Assembly: GCA_963422465.1 (NCBI GenBank)
Contig: OY730170.1
Span: 3,758,379 to 3,822,378, forward strand
DNA: 64,000 bases
Source: Lichina pygmaea
Lineage: Eukaryota; Ascomycota; Lichinomycetes; Lichinales; Lichinaceae
Reading direction: 5' to 3'
Shown: positions 33,334 through 44,336 of the stretch, one piece after another
Layout: each line of letters starts with the position of its first letter
Position numbering within the stretch: the stretch's first letter is position 1
Notes under the pieces: generated by a model
Database searches by the model: none
The model's input: only the letters and a program-made list of their open reading frames with translations
Told to the model about the DNA's origin: nothing
Program-made: the position numbers and the translations under genes

Positions 33334-36300
33334 ATGCCTCAGGCAGAATATGGTATTGCCGCTTGATCCGCGCTCAGAGCGAGATCATGTCACCAAGATC
33401 GGTATCGGGTGACATTCTCCTCCGCATCGGTGTGATCAAACTGTCCAGTGGCCAGGATGGATCTTCTGGCGCACTCCCTGACTGGCGTCTGGCAGGTGGT
33501 ATGATTTCCAGGCAACCATCCGTCCGGCCCGTGGTTGACAGTTGCGCAGGAGAGCCTTGCCTCAATCCCATACAGCGTCTACGAGTTTCTCCCACAGGGG
33601 CTCCAGGACAATGTTGGGAGCTCCCGGCAGACCGATGCTGCGATACACACGACAGCAGCGTCCACGTTGCCCGACGACGCCATCGAGACGCAAAAAAGGG
33701 CTCTGTTACGACGGCTGGAGCATCACTGCAGGGAAATGAAGCTACTTATCGCGGTCGAGCCAGATAGCTCCTACATCTGGTTCTTTGCTGACGGGGACCA
33801 GATTGCCGGGGTCCTGAACAACGCCGGCTCTGCCTTGGCTGGATTGGGTCCCCTCAAGTTGCAAGGTATATCTCGTCTGCATCCAGCTCGCCACCCTGAA
33901 TCTGATGACGGTCCCGTAGGGCTCCGAACCACCGTCTTTCGATCCTCGAAGCTGAACCAGTCGTCGACCATGTTGCGCAGCAAAGCAGGAACTCCGATAT
34001 CGGCGCCGCCTGCCCCGTCAATATTTGAACAGAGCCTTCACGCTTCTCGCTATGCCAATGCCAAGGCGATACTGGCCAAACGCTCTCTGAGTGCAACCGC
34101 CGCACCGGCGGCAACGGTCTCTACTCCTTCTGACCACCATGCTCCCGCCCTTGACCGATTCGAGGATCCCGCCCGGGTGCACGCACACTTTATCTCGGCA
34201 GTTATGGGCTTACTGTCTTACAGACTTTCCAGTCTTCACAACTACATCCCGCTTAATTTCCGGACATTCATCAATCCGCTGCCCTCAGGGATTGAGCACG
34301 CTACACGTGCCGAAGAGAAGGCCGTGTGGCTGACAACCTTGGACATCCGTCTCACTACGAGCGGTTCGCTGCTGGTTGTGCCTGAAACGAGTCGAGAGGA
34401 TGGTCTCGTGTCTGTACCGGCTTCCACCGCGCCCTCAGACGTCTCCGGCATTCATGCCGGCACAGAGCTTTGGCTCGCACCGGGCGGCCGAATAGCAAGG
34501 TACATTGGCACCCATCTGCCAGCCCAAGGGGATACGGCTCCGGCGAGATCGAGGAGCCCTTCGCCGGTCGATGACACTCGCATGGGATCTATAAACTCTT
34601 CGGCCGAACCGACTGTCAAACGATGGAAGGCAGACGTCGTCACTTGGTTGTCCCAGAAGGGCATCTGCTTGGATGCTCCAGCAGCCGAGCAACGCTGGAT
34701 ATGGGTTGAGATCCTTGTTTTGGATCGACGTGAGAAGAGAACTGGCACCAACAAAGAGAAACACCCGGAGATGGCTGCGCGGGCGATCGTTCCGATTCTG
34801 TGGCCTCAGGCGCTCTGTGTGAGACGGTATCGTGCACAATCCAACAGTCTAGACGGGAAGCTGCCAGGTCGATTGGTCCAGACCATCCCAGGTTCAGGGC
34901 GGCCACTCGTCGATCCGCTCGCATTCGCCCAAAGTTGGTACGGTCAAAAGGAGCAGAGGGACCGCCGTACCAAAGCCAAGGATGAGGCTCGGCTCGTCGA
35001 GCAAACAACCGAGAAGGCAGAGGCTCGAACATCTCCTGGCGTGGATCAAGCCAGAGCCGACGACTCCTCGGGTCCAGCGCCTTCGGTCATAGGCCCAGAA
35101 AATGCCGATGGCCTGGACGGTGCCAGTGGTATGCATCAAACGCCACCAGATGGGCTTCGAGGACTAGCCGGTAGAGGACCTGGCTTGGTGGCTCCCCCAG
35201 AACCGGCACCGGCTCATCCGCCGGCAGCTAATCTTCCTGGCGAACAATCCGGGGCGGACGCCGTTGCAGGATCAAGGAGCCGTAGCGTTGCACATGAACA
35301 AAGCAGTCGTTGGGAGGGACCGGACGGCAAGGGAGATGCCTCGCACGGGAGAAAAGCAAGTGCAGCCACCGTCTTCGAACTGGATGCGGGGAACTTTCGC
35401 ACCGGGGATGGAGGCCCTACGTTTGGTCATCTCGACGAGGACATGTTCAACGAGATTGGAGTCACCGAGGAGGATTTTAGCTTCTTCGACGATCCGGCCT
35501 CGGGAACCGCTGGGAACGTAGGGCTTACCGAGGCACAAACCAAAGTGGGTGCTGCTCGAACCGAGAAAGACGCCATACAAGGTTCTGCGGACATAGCAGG
35601 CCCCGGGGGGGATCAGGGAGCAAAGAGTGACCGACAAGACGATGCCCATATCGATCCCGACGGGAGCCGTTCTCCGGGGCCTGAGCGCAGCATCGAAACA
35701 CTTGCCAAGGCTGGCGAAGAAGCGGGCGAGACCGAAGGCCGACCAGGGAGCATGAGCGATGCCGGAAGCGAGCCCGAGGAAATGGACATCGTGTCGGATG
35801 AAGCTTCGGCTACGGCATCGAACGATCGTCCTCATATGCGGCCCAAAGTACAGGTCGTGAGCCCTCCTCTGGATCCAGATGTCGTCATGAAGAAACTACT
35901 TCCCAACGAGCTCCCTTCTCAGCTGGGAACAGCATCCGGATCGGAAGCCAGAGAGACGCCATCGAGGGAACAAGCGGGTGACGAGCCGAGTGGCTTTGAA
36001 CCTGTTAGGTTCAATCCAACCCTCGAGGTTGCGACTAACAAATACGATCAGCAGGGCCGATTCTCCTTCCCGCCGAGCGATAAGACTGTAGGACGGCTTG
36101 GGGAGACTCGACGAAACGCCAAGGAGAATGTGCTCCCACGCATCACCGCTTCCAACACCTCAAGCGGCTTCTTTCCGCACCGGAAGGACCGCGGCGTTCT
36201 CTTTCTGCCCAACGCCCCGTCTGCAAACAACTCGAGCCAGCCTCCTCAGATTCTGGCCTCGTATTCTGACCATCCAGACGTCTCAAACAAAGCCAGCAAT

Positions 36301-38549
36301 GATTCAGCACGGCGTCCTGATCTGGCACACTCAACCCATCAGAAGCGAAAGCGCAACTCGAACGACGACAGTGCCTCCGTCGAGTGTTCTTTGCAGCAGC
36401 TTGCTCTCAAGCCTGCGGAACCGTCGACCCTGATCCCACTCTCTTTAGACAGCATGGATGGGAATCCGATGGACTGGTCCATGGCTGGCCTTTTCCCCCG
36501 GATTCCAAGCGGTGGCGGCGTGGCTCTGGGTCTCAGAAACGGGGAGTATGTGCAATCTGCCCAACAGATTCCCGACCAGGTTAGGCTCCAGAAAGTGTTG
36601 CAGCGAGTCAAAGGCAAGGCGCATGACGAGGACGAAACATCTCTCAGTTTAACGGTCACATCTCGGGCTCGACACGCCTTCGAGGACGTGCTGCTCGATA
36701 TCTTTCCACGGGCATCCCAGTGTGACCTATCATCCTACAGGGTGATCGAAGACACGCATTTCGCTGGGTCCGGTCATCCTTATGCGCATCTTTCCCGTCA
36801 ACATCCGCAACTCAGGAGAACGAGCAGCACACCGAAACCGGAGATCGCGAGCGGCGCTTCTCGAGATGCACCAATGTGCCTGCTGCCGCCCCCTCACGTC
36901 CAAGTTCGGCGGGGCGAGATATCCATCCAAGTCTTGCCACCTGCGCTGGAATTCTGGGAGACGCTTAGCTTCGGGCCGTGTGGTGGACCCAAGAACGTTG
37001 TCTCCTTCTGCGTCTTCGCACCTCTAGAAAACACCGCAGCAGCCCTGGACCAGTTCCTCGAGTCGGTAGCATCTGCCTATGAATCCTATCGTTTCGGTCG
37101 CCACACGCGTGGCAACCTCTTTGCATACTACAAGGGGTTGGTGCCTGTGGCGTCCGACGAGGAAGATCCACCAGGGACCAGCTTGCAGGGGGTAATGGCC
37201 CGATTCAGGAAAGCCTGCTGTCAGCTAGGTAAGCACTGCGTTCAGCTAGGCAGGATGGAACTGACTGGGCATACCTAGGAGAGCTACTCATCAACCTCGG
37301 CACGGAAGAGCAGAACGTGGTGGTCTATATCATTGACCCGTTCGAGACTGTCGAGGCGACCACTGGACTTTGCGCTGCCTTTTCAGCGTTGCTAGATGCG
37401 TACTTTCGGTTGAGGAGAATCTCGCCGTCTCGACCCATTCACGAGTTTGTCCTGCAGATTATACCGTTAGCATACGTGGCCTCTGAATCTTCAGTGCCCA
37501 TCTTGATCCCGGAGCAGCTCTTCAAGCTGTCATTGGATCTCTACGACAGATGCCCCCTGTTCGACCCACTGGGATGGCCGAGCAGTGAGCTGGCTTCTTC
37601 GGTGACGCTCGTTCCGGCTATTCCAGCCCGCATACCATTCAGGCTGTCTGCGGAGCCTCCACCGACGCTCATCCAAGAGAGATGCTGTCTGCACATTGCC
37701 TACTCATGCAGCGGCAGCGATCAGTGGCTCTCGGCTGCTTGGTCAGACACTTCTGGTGCGCTACAAAAGTCAGCCTCGTACTGTCTCGAGAGGTTGCATC
37801 CACCAACGGCTCGAAGGTCTTTTGCCGAAGCCGCGGAGGAAATCTGGGAGACTTCGATCGAATTGGTCCAGGATGATGGCATGGTGTGGCGCTTTATGAT
37901 AGTGAAAGCTGGGGTGATGGGGCCCGACGAGATCGAGGGTAAGCATGGGTCCGTGAGAAGCGAAGTGCAAGCTGCCGCCGTGGATGGCGTGCTGAATGAG
38001 ATGTCTCTCCTAGTTTGGACACGGCTCGCATCCTTGTCCGCGAGAGAGCTTCGGATTAGCTTGGTGCTGATATCGGCCGATCCGAGTCCGCCCATTTCCC
38101 TCGTTCCGCGGACGGCTCCGTCAGCACCAGCATCCAATCCACCACAGAGCGGAGTGCATGGTGCATCTCTGGCCCCCCAGGCCGATGTGGCGGCTGAAAC
38201 CGATGGCGACTCGACATTAGTGGACATCATCGACGAGACATGGGCGGTGCAGCTGTCTCACGGACTACGCAATTCTCATTCTCTGATAGAACGACGACCA
38301 GCACTGGCCAGCGCTCTTCTTGTCAAGCGAACAGGACCTAATGACGAGGATGTACCGGTCTGTATGACCGTCAGCATACTGCATGCGCCCAAATATCAGG
38401 ATTCGTTGTTGCGAGAGCTTTTGATCGGCTACCGGGGGTTAGGAATCCTAGCCAAGTTCAAGGGCGTGGCCGATGCTCGAAAGAGCGTTTTGCCATGGCA
38501 CATCGCGACTGCTCTCCACGCACAGGAAACGCTTTCTCGTTATCTATGA
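33334..38549 (+). CDS. SSN2: Mediator complex subunit 13 (CDK8 kinase module)
   Basis: Large subunit of the Mediator CDK8 module, which links the kinase to core Mediator in the nucleus. The main frame (33512-37228) has no ATG at its start and follows an in-frame stop, so a 5' exon is needed. ATG CCT CAG GCA GAA TAT G (33334-33352) with donor GTATTG and acceptor TTCCAG (33511, CTGAC branch at 33476) restores phase and gives MPQAEYGNHPSGP. A 50-bp intron (37229-37278) joins CCQLG to ELLINLGTEEQNVVVYIIDP. Predicted length is 1668 aa. The N-terminal domain includes IPYSVYEF and WLTTLDIRLTTSGSLLVV. The middle is long, acidic and low-complexity. The C-terminal Med13 domain has YIIDPFETVEATTG, VWRFMIVKAGVMGP and LVWTRLASLSARELRISLVL. 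Identity is firm; the first exon is an inference. Confidence 0.87.
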
Positions 38550-38688
38550 AAATGGAGATCCAGGCGCAAGAAGCCGTGAGAAGACCATCTTGAGGCCCAC
38601 GAAGTGCCGTGATCTTCGGTATGCCCCACTTGCAAGCTACTCCCCTGGCCCGTCTAGTCCACCGCTCCCCTTCACGGCCCCTTTCACA

Positions 38689-39387
38689 CTAACTCAAATA
38701 TTCTTCTTCGGACAGCGGCCGGTTGTTGTATGAGGCGATCATGTGGGCGATTTCTGGCGGGAAGTAGGCGCTTGAAGGGACCGTGGTCAGTACAATTTTT
38801 CTGGTGAGAGAAGAAGAGAGGGACAGAGCGATTGAATCCACCATCAACCTGGAGACGATATGAGGAGACCTACCACAACGCCTGCGTCTGGGCTCGCTGG
38901 GCCTTGCCCAGCTCGTGCAGCAAAAAGTCGAATTGGTTCTTTGCTCTATGCAGGTCTTCCATCTCCTGGAAGGTAGCTATCCCTACGCTCTGCGCCTCGT
39001 AGGCGTGCAACAAAGCCACAGCCGTGAGGTCGATGCTGTCTGAGAACGAGTTACATATCAGCTACAGTACTCCTTGGCAACTTTCTCACCTCTATCATAC
39101 GAGACAACAGACGTCCATGAAGGAAAGGCGTCGATTGACGAGCAGTGAGTAATGGTCACCGGATACGACGACGTGCATGGAACGACAGAGGAAAGCGAGG
39201 GATCAGCCATACCTAAGTCCTGTAGGACCTGCTGCGCAGTATCCCTGCTGGTCTCCAGCATTTGCAAGAATATGAAGACAGTGCCAGCCGCGTGCCTCCG
39301 GGAACGGTAGTACCATTGGGCAGCGAAGTCAAAATCCTCTTGCGCTCGGCATGACCGAGTCGGAACGATGGCGCCCGGATTCGACAT
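38689..39387 (-). CDS. Small three-exon conserved-looking protein, unknown function
   Basis: Spliced gene convergent with MED13: exons 39387-39213, 39039-38874 and 38770-38689, with introns of 173 and 103 bp (GTATGG...TCAG; GTAGGT...AAG, with a CTGACC branch). The phases fit exactly and give 140 aa. The protein starts MSNPGAIVPTRSCRAQEDFD, has a Tyr/Arg-rich WYYRSRRHAAGT, a helical middle (LLHAYEAQSVGIATFQEMED, LHRAKNQFDFLLHELGKAQR) likely to form a coiled coil, and ends AYFPPEIAHMIASYNNRPLS plus EEEYLS. I do not recognise the family. The good intron fit and codon use argue that it is real. It could be a subunit of a small multiprotein complex, but nothing proves that. Confidence 0.7.
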
Positions 39388-40184
39388 GGCGGCTTTCGAG
39401 TTCGAAAGACAGATGGAGACGGGCTGGTTCACTATGTGACGTCTTTCGAACGAGATTATGTGACGTATGGGCGAGTGCAATCTGTACGGTTTGCTGTGGA
39501 GAGATTTGCTGGACACTCTGAACCAGGTTTTAAATAGAGCCTCCAGAAGGGGCACGTGTTTGGGCACGTGGACAACTACAAACTTGGGCTACGAAATTCT
39601 CCGCAACTCCAGCATGCACTATATCCTTTTGTTTACTGCGTTCTCTCTTTCAAATTTCACTGTTGAAGATAGTCTACTTTGGAGGCTATGAACTGGAGAT
39701 TTTTCTCGTCGTTGTTCCTACAACGAAGAGCCGAACGCCAAATCTTCCGGGTCTCAAAAGCTCTCCAAGTCTTTCTGACAGGGATCTACTCAGCTTGTAT
39801 CCTACACTCCTTTTTTTTTTTTGTTCGAAGAATACAGCTGTCACCAAGCCGTCTTTAACGTGTCTTGTTGGCTTTGGCGTCTCGCCAACAGCTTGGGGCT
39901 ACTCTCATTGTTTTTAGACTCTCATGATTGTCGAGCGTCAACCGTCGAGCGTCAACCATCAGCCGTCAACACAGAAATTAACCGTCCGATGTTGAGCCAG
40001 ATGTCATTCAAGACATTTTATCCATGGCTTTTTCACATGGCCGTGGAACTCGTCTTTCGGATAGACCTCAGTGCTATCGAAAGACGCCACTTGTGGAAGC
40101 CGGATGGTCGATGTCGACCATCTCGCCCCGATGTGCACGAAAATAACCCACGGAAGCAAATCCACGCGAGGCCACGGTGGTGGC
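39388..40184. other. Spacer with no recognised gene
   Basis: AT-richer than the flanking genes. It includes a T-run (39814-39827) and short GTCGAGCGTCAACC direct repeats (about 39929-39970). No convincing ORF. Its right end grades into the diverged repeat array. Confidence 0.6.
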
Positions 40185-41970
40185 GAGAGCACAGCGTCGT
40201 GCTCACCAGGCTGGGCGTCAAGCCCGGCTATGTCACGTCTGCCTGGCTAGGCAGACATGGCAAGGACACGCCGGTGAAGGCGTGGGTAAGAACACTCGAG
40301 ACCACATCAGTGGCAAGAGTACGATGCCGTCTTGACTGGGCTGGGCGTCAAGCCCGGTGACTCCATGTCTACCTTGCTAGACAGACAGGGCAAGGACATG
40401 CCGATGAAGGCGTGGGTGAGGGCACTCGAGGTGAAAGCCAGAGAGGCCAAAGCATGCTTTACACAGTTCTACGCTAAACTTCGTCAACAGGTCAGTCCCC
40501 CCCCCCCCCCCACCCCCAAATCCTCACTTTCCAATATGTTGCTTGGGGAGTTTCTCCCATACATATAACTGACATCACTTCAGATACTACTGAGCGATGT
40601 ATATCGCTGCGGCCCTTCAACAAGCCGAAATGCTTGGCGATAGAAGCAAGGCAAGAACACGCTGACAAAAGCGTGGATAAAAACACCCGAGGCGAAGGCC
40701 AAAGAGGCCAAAGCATGCTTTACGCAGTGCTATATTGACTTCGTCAATGGGTCAGTCTCTCCTGCTCCGCTCCCGCACTCACTTTCAATATCTCGCTTGA
40801 AGCTGTTTCTTCTGTACCTATGACTGACATCACTTCAGATGCTGCTGAACGAGATATGTCGCTGCGGCCCTTCAACAAGCCAAAATACTTGGCGACGCTC
40901 AACACTCTCTATTCTCTAAGTGGGGTATCACCCCCAATATTGCACATCACGGTGGATATGACGAACATGCTAGAGAAGAATCATCGTGATTTCTTCCACT
41001 ACATCAGAGCATTCAAGAGGGACAGTCTGGGAATCCTAGTTTCTTGGATCAGACAAGGTAGCCATCAACATGATATCGCAAGAAGCTATCTATACTTACG
41101 TTATCTCAAGAACAGACTAAAGTACGCTATATGCAGTACTCTGTTGGGCTCCGGCAGTGGGTTAGTCTTTTTTTTTCTCCAACCCTCACTTTCCAATATA
41201 TAGCATGGGAGTTTTTTCCTGTACCTACTACTAACATCACTCACTTCAGATGCTGGTGGACGAGATATGTTGCTGTGCTTTACAACAAGCTTGAATGCTC
41301 GGCACTGCTAAACACTCTCTATCCGCCTAGTGGAGTCTTCTTCCCTATACTAAAAAAGAATTTTTCTTCTCAAGCAAGAAAAGTGGAGTTTCTATCCTGT
41401 GCCTTGCATCATAGAGGTATCGGCCGGGAAAGAATATATCTGTGGCAGTACTTCTCTGAGATAACAACACCAGCGAAGATTATAAGAGGCCCGGTTGGAC
41501 ACATTGGAGAAGTGCTATCTCAACTTCTACTATATCAGGGCAGTCAAGAGAGATAGTCCGAGGATACTAGATCTCCTCGTCAGGCAAGAGGTCCATCAAC
41601 AGTCACACAAGAAGTTACCTATACTTGAGTTATCTTGCTCAATAGATCAAAGAATACTCTATACAGTACTACATTGGACTTCGTCAATAGGTTAGTTTCT
41701 TTTTCTTCTTTTCCACTCTTGTTTTTCAACAAGATGTTTTCCTCGTGAGTAAAGCTGACATCACTTCAGATGTTGCAAAACAAGATATATCGCTACAGCT
41801 GTGCAATCAGCTCAAGCACTTGACATTACTCAATACCCTATACCCCCCGAGTGGGGTCCCCCTCCCTGCAGTTCACATCACGGTAGTCACGAGGGGTGGC
41901 TCGGGGATCTGATATCCCCTCGTCAGGCAAGGGAACTATAAGCATATTCCCACAAGAAACCGCCCTTACC
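40185..41970 (+). repeat. Array of diverged exon-like modules separated by four matching introns
   Basis: Successive modules repeat with divergence. Four intron-like segments start GTCAGT or GTTAGT and end CACTTCAG: 40491-40583, 40751-40838, 41161-41249 and 41691-41769 (79-93 bp, branch ACTGAC/GCTGAC/CTAAC 12-20 bp before the end). After each, the same exon start follows (ATGCTGCTGAACGAG, ATGCTGGTGGACGAG, ATGTTGCAAAACAAG). Before each, a related end appears (CAGTRCTAYATTGGACTTCG type). At protein level HYIRAFKRDSLGILVSWIRQ (40839-41160) resembles YYIRAVKRDSPRILDLLVRQ (41495-41690). KPGDSMSTLLDRQGKDMPMK (40350-40410) resembles KPGYVTSAWLGRHGKDTPVK (40220-40280). Exon lengths are not all phase-compatible, so this looks like a decayed gene with tandemly duplicated exons. 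No family recognised. Confidence 0.6.
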
Positions 41971-42599
41971 TACATCAACTTGAGCAACATCATCACCTTC
42001 GCTCTCGCCGTGAAAAGGACAGCCATGTTCAGAAAAAACTCACTTCTGTCTTCCGAGAAAGCTTGACTTCTACTAGAAACCAAGTCGAAACCTAACAATA
42101 GTGACAGTCTCCTCGGCCGGTTTCGCGGCCCCGGCCAACCAGGCCTGAGCTCACATGCCCACCAAAGTTTTCAAATAGCTGTCGGCGGAAACCACGCTCT
42201 GGCGCTGACGACAGCTGGGGCTGTCTTCGTCTGGGACTGTGGCTAGTAGTCCTGGCTGGGTCGGCGTCTCATGAAGCAGACCGAGCTCACAAGCCGAGTC
42301 TCGCGAGACGTCAAGTCTTGGCAGAGGTATTACTGACATAAGGGCTTGATACAATACAATGTTGGAACATGAGCTTGAGCTACCGCAACTGATCTAGATC
42401 GACAAAGCTCGATCACACTATCAAAGCAAGCCGCAGGATGTTACTGAGAGGACTATACAGTACCGGTACAGTAGCTATCGAGGATGACCGAAAGAAATCA
42501 AAGAAAGACAGTAACAGTGGTCGCTCACTTCCTCGATGTCCAAGCTCCGGTCTGAGTTATAGTAGCTGTGCGGGGTTGTTCTAGCCCACGCATGCCACA

Positions 42600-42631
<32 letters not shown>

Positions 42632-43451
42632 TGCCCCGCAGTCCCAAGTAAACCCTAAGCACAATGAATCCGATGTATTTCCAAATCCACCAGCAGGATA
42701 CTCACGTGACCCACAATAATTGACATTGATCCAAAATCAGGTGTCGTACGGCACTTAGTGTGTGGCATGTGTGGTAGAGGTTTGAGGGGAGGGGGGAGAC
42801 GGTGGAATACCACCTTCGGCGGTCTCTTGGAGGGAGAGCGTAGCCCACGTCGTCCTACTGACAAGGTCCTACTGACCAGGATGACTCAGGCCCCCGCACA
42901 TCGGGGGCCGTTTCTACTCCATACGGCACGGCACGGTAATGACTTCACCGGTACGGCAGTGCATGCGGCCCTAGTCATACCAGTCATCGTCATCGTCATA
43001 ACTTCGCCGCACATACATACCGCGGACGACCAAGATTTCATTGGAAGCCTTGGACCGGCCCAGATCTAGCGTATGTAGAACTTTCCCACGGGAGCTATTC
43101 CTCGACTGGGCCGGGTCTTTCCACCAAGGATGTACCGTTACGTACTGGTAGGGCCGTGGGAGCAGCAGCTGGTTGACTCAGATGTGGGGGTGGCCGGTTC
43201 ACGTGCGACCGAAGTCGCACTAGGGTGCCTACCACTGTCTACTGGTAGGGCGGCCACGGGGAACTCCTGGGAGGCCCTCTGAGGCCTCCCACGCAGGAGA
43301 ACAAGAGGCTTCTCTGAACCAGCAGGACCTGATTAGGCCAGAAGATGAATGGGGTTGTGCGTCGGCGAATGCTCGTGCATACCGTACGTACGGCAAGCGC
43401 CATTGTGAGGATCAGACAAAAGCATCGAATTTCAAACTGATGCGCAGGGGA

Positions 43452-43528
<77 letters not shown>

Positions 43529-43590
43529 ATATCACGAACTTGTCCGGAGCTCACTACTTTAGCGGAGATACTTACACCTTTGGACCCCTA
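41971..43590. other. Gene-poor spacer with simple repeats
   Basis: No convincing coding sequence. It contains a (CA)n tract at 42604-42630 and an (AG)n tract of about 34 units at 43455-43522. Short GGTACGG/CATACGGC-type words are scattered between. Confidence 0.6.
43455..43522. repeat. (AG)n microsatellite, about 34 units
   Basis: Uninterrupted AG dinucleotide run. Confidence 0.98.
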
Positions 43591-44336
43591 CCGTATCCGA
43601 TCATATGACAGTTGATATCAGATAGCGAGCAGTTGAGGGGCCCCCTTGATGAAATTTTGTATAGATCTACTATCCTTGGTTGGAATCATCTTAAATTTTT
43701 ATATTGCGTAGAGAATCATATAGAGAAGAGATATCGAGCAATAGAGCTCTAGTATACAAAGCGTGACTGTTTTCTCAGAAGTCAACTTTATTACTTGGTC
43801 CTTGGGACCTCCTTGTCTTCCCACCGGTCATCTTCATCATTGACATCAGCAGAAGACCCCAGGAAGTAAAGCTAGTGGAGTGTGTTGGTGCCCTTAGCAT
43901 CCAGGAATAGTCTATGACTCCCCAGACTGTCTAGGATCCTGCAGAGGGTATTGTTGGGAAGTCTCGTTTCGAGTGCAGAACACAGCACCTTGTAGAAGCA
44001 GACAGAGAAGGAAAGAAAAGGTCAGAAGGCTGTAACAACCGCAAGAAAGACTCATCCACCAGTCGAAACAGTCTTCTTCTGATGTTGATGATGTAGATGA
44101 CAGGTGGGAAGATTAGGAGGCCCCAGAACCAATTAACATGATTGAGTCCTGAGAAAACAATCACGCCTTGTAAGCCAGAGCTCTATTGCTCGATATCTCT
44201 TCTCTATATGATTCTCTACCCAATGTAAAAATTTGAGATGATTCCAACCAAGGATAGTGGACTTATACAAAATTTCATCAAGGGGGCCCCTCAACTGCTC
44301 GCTATCTGATATCGACCGTCAAGTGATCGGGTACGG
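43591..44336. mobile_element. Non-autonomous foldback DNA element with 188-bp TIRs
   Basis: 746-bp element. The left arm 43591-43778 and right arm 44149-44336 are imperfect inverted repeats of equal length, roughly 90 percent identical. They start CCGTATCCGATCA on the left; the complement of the right end reads CCGTACCCGATCA. TA dinucleotides at 43589-43590 and 44337-44338 fit a TA target duplication, as in Tc1/mariner or pogo/Fot-like elements. The 370-bp core has no transposase; a 77-codon minus-strand ORF (43931-44164, MIVFSGLNHVNWFWGLL) is not recognised. It is best described as a MITE-like or foldback element. The superfamily is uncertain. Confidence 0.85.

Noticed and set aside
43239-43535. 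Ser/Leu-repeat ORF
   Set aside because: Translation of the (AG)n microsatellite.
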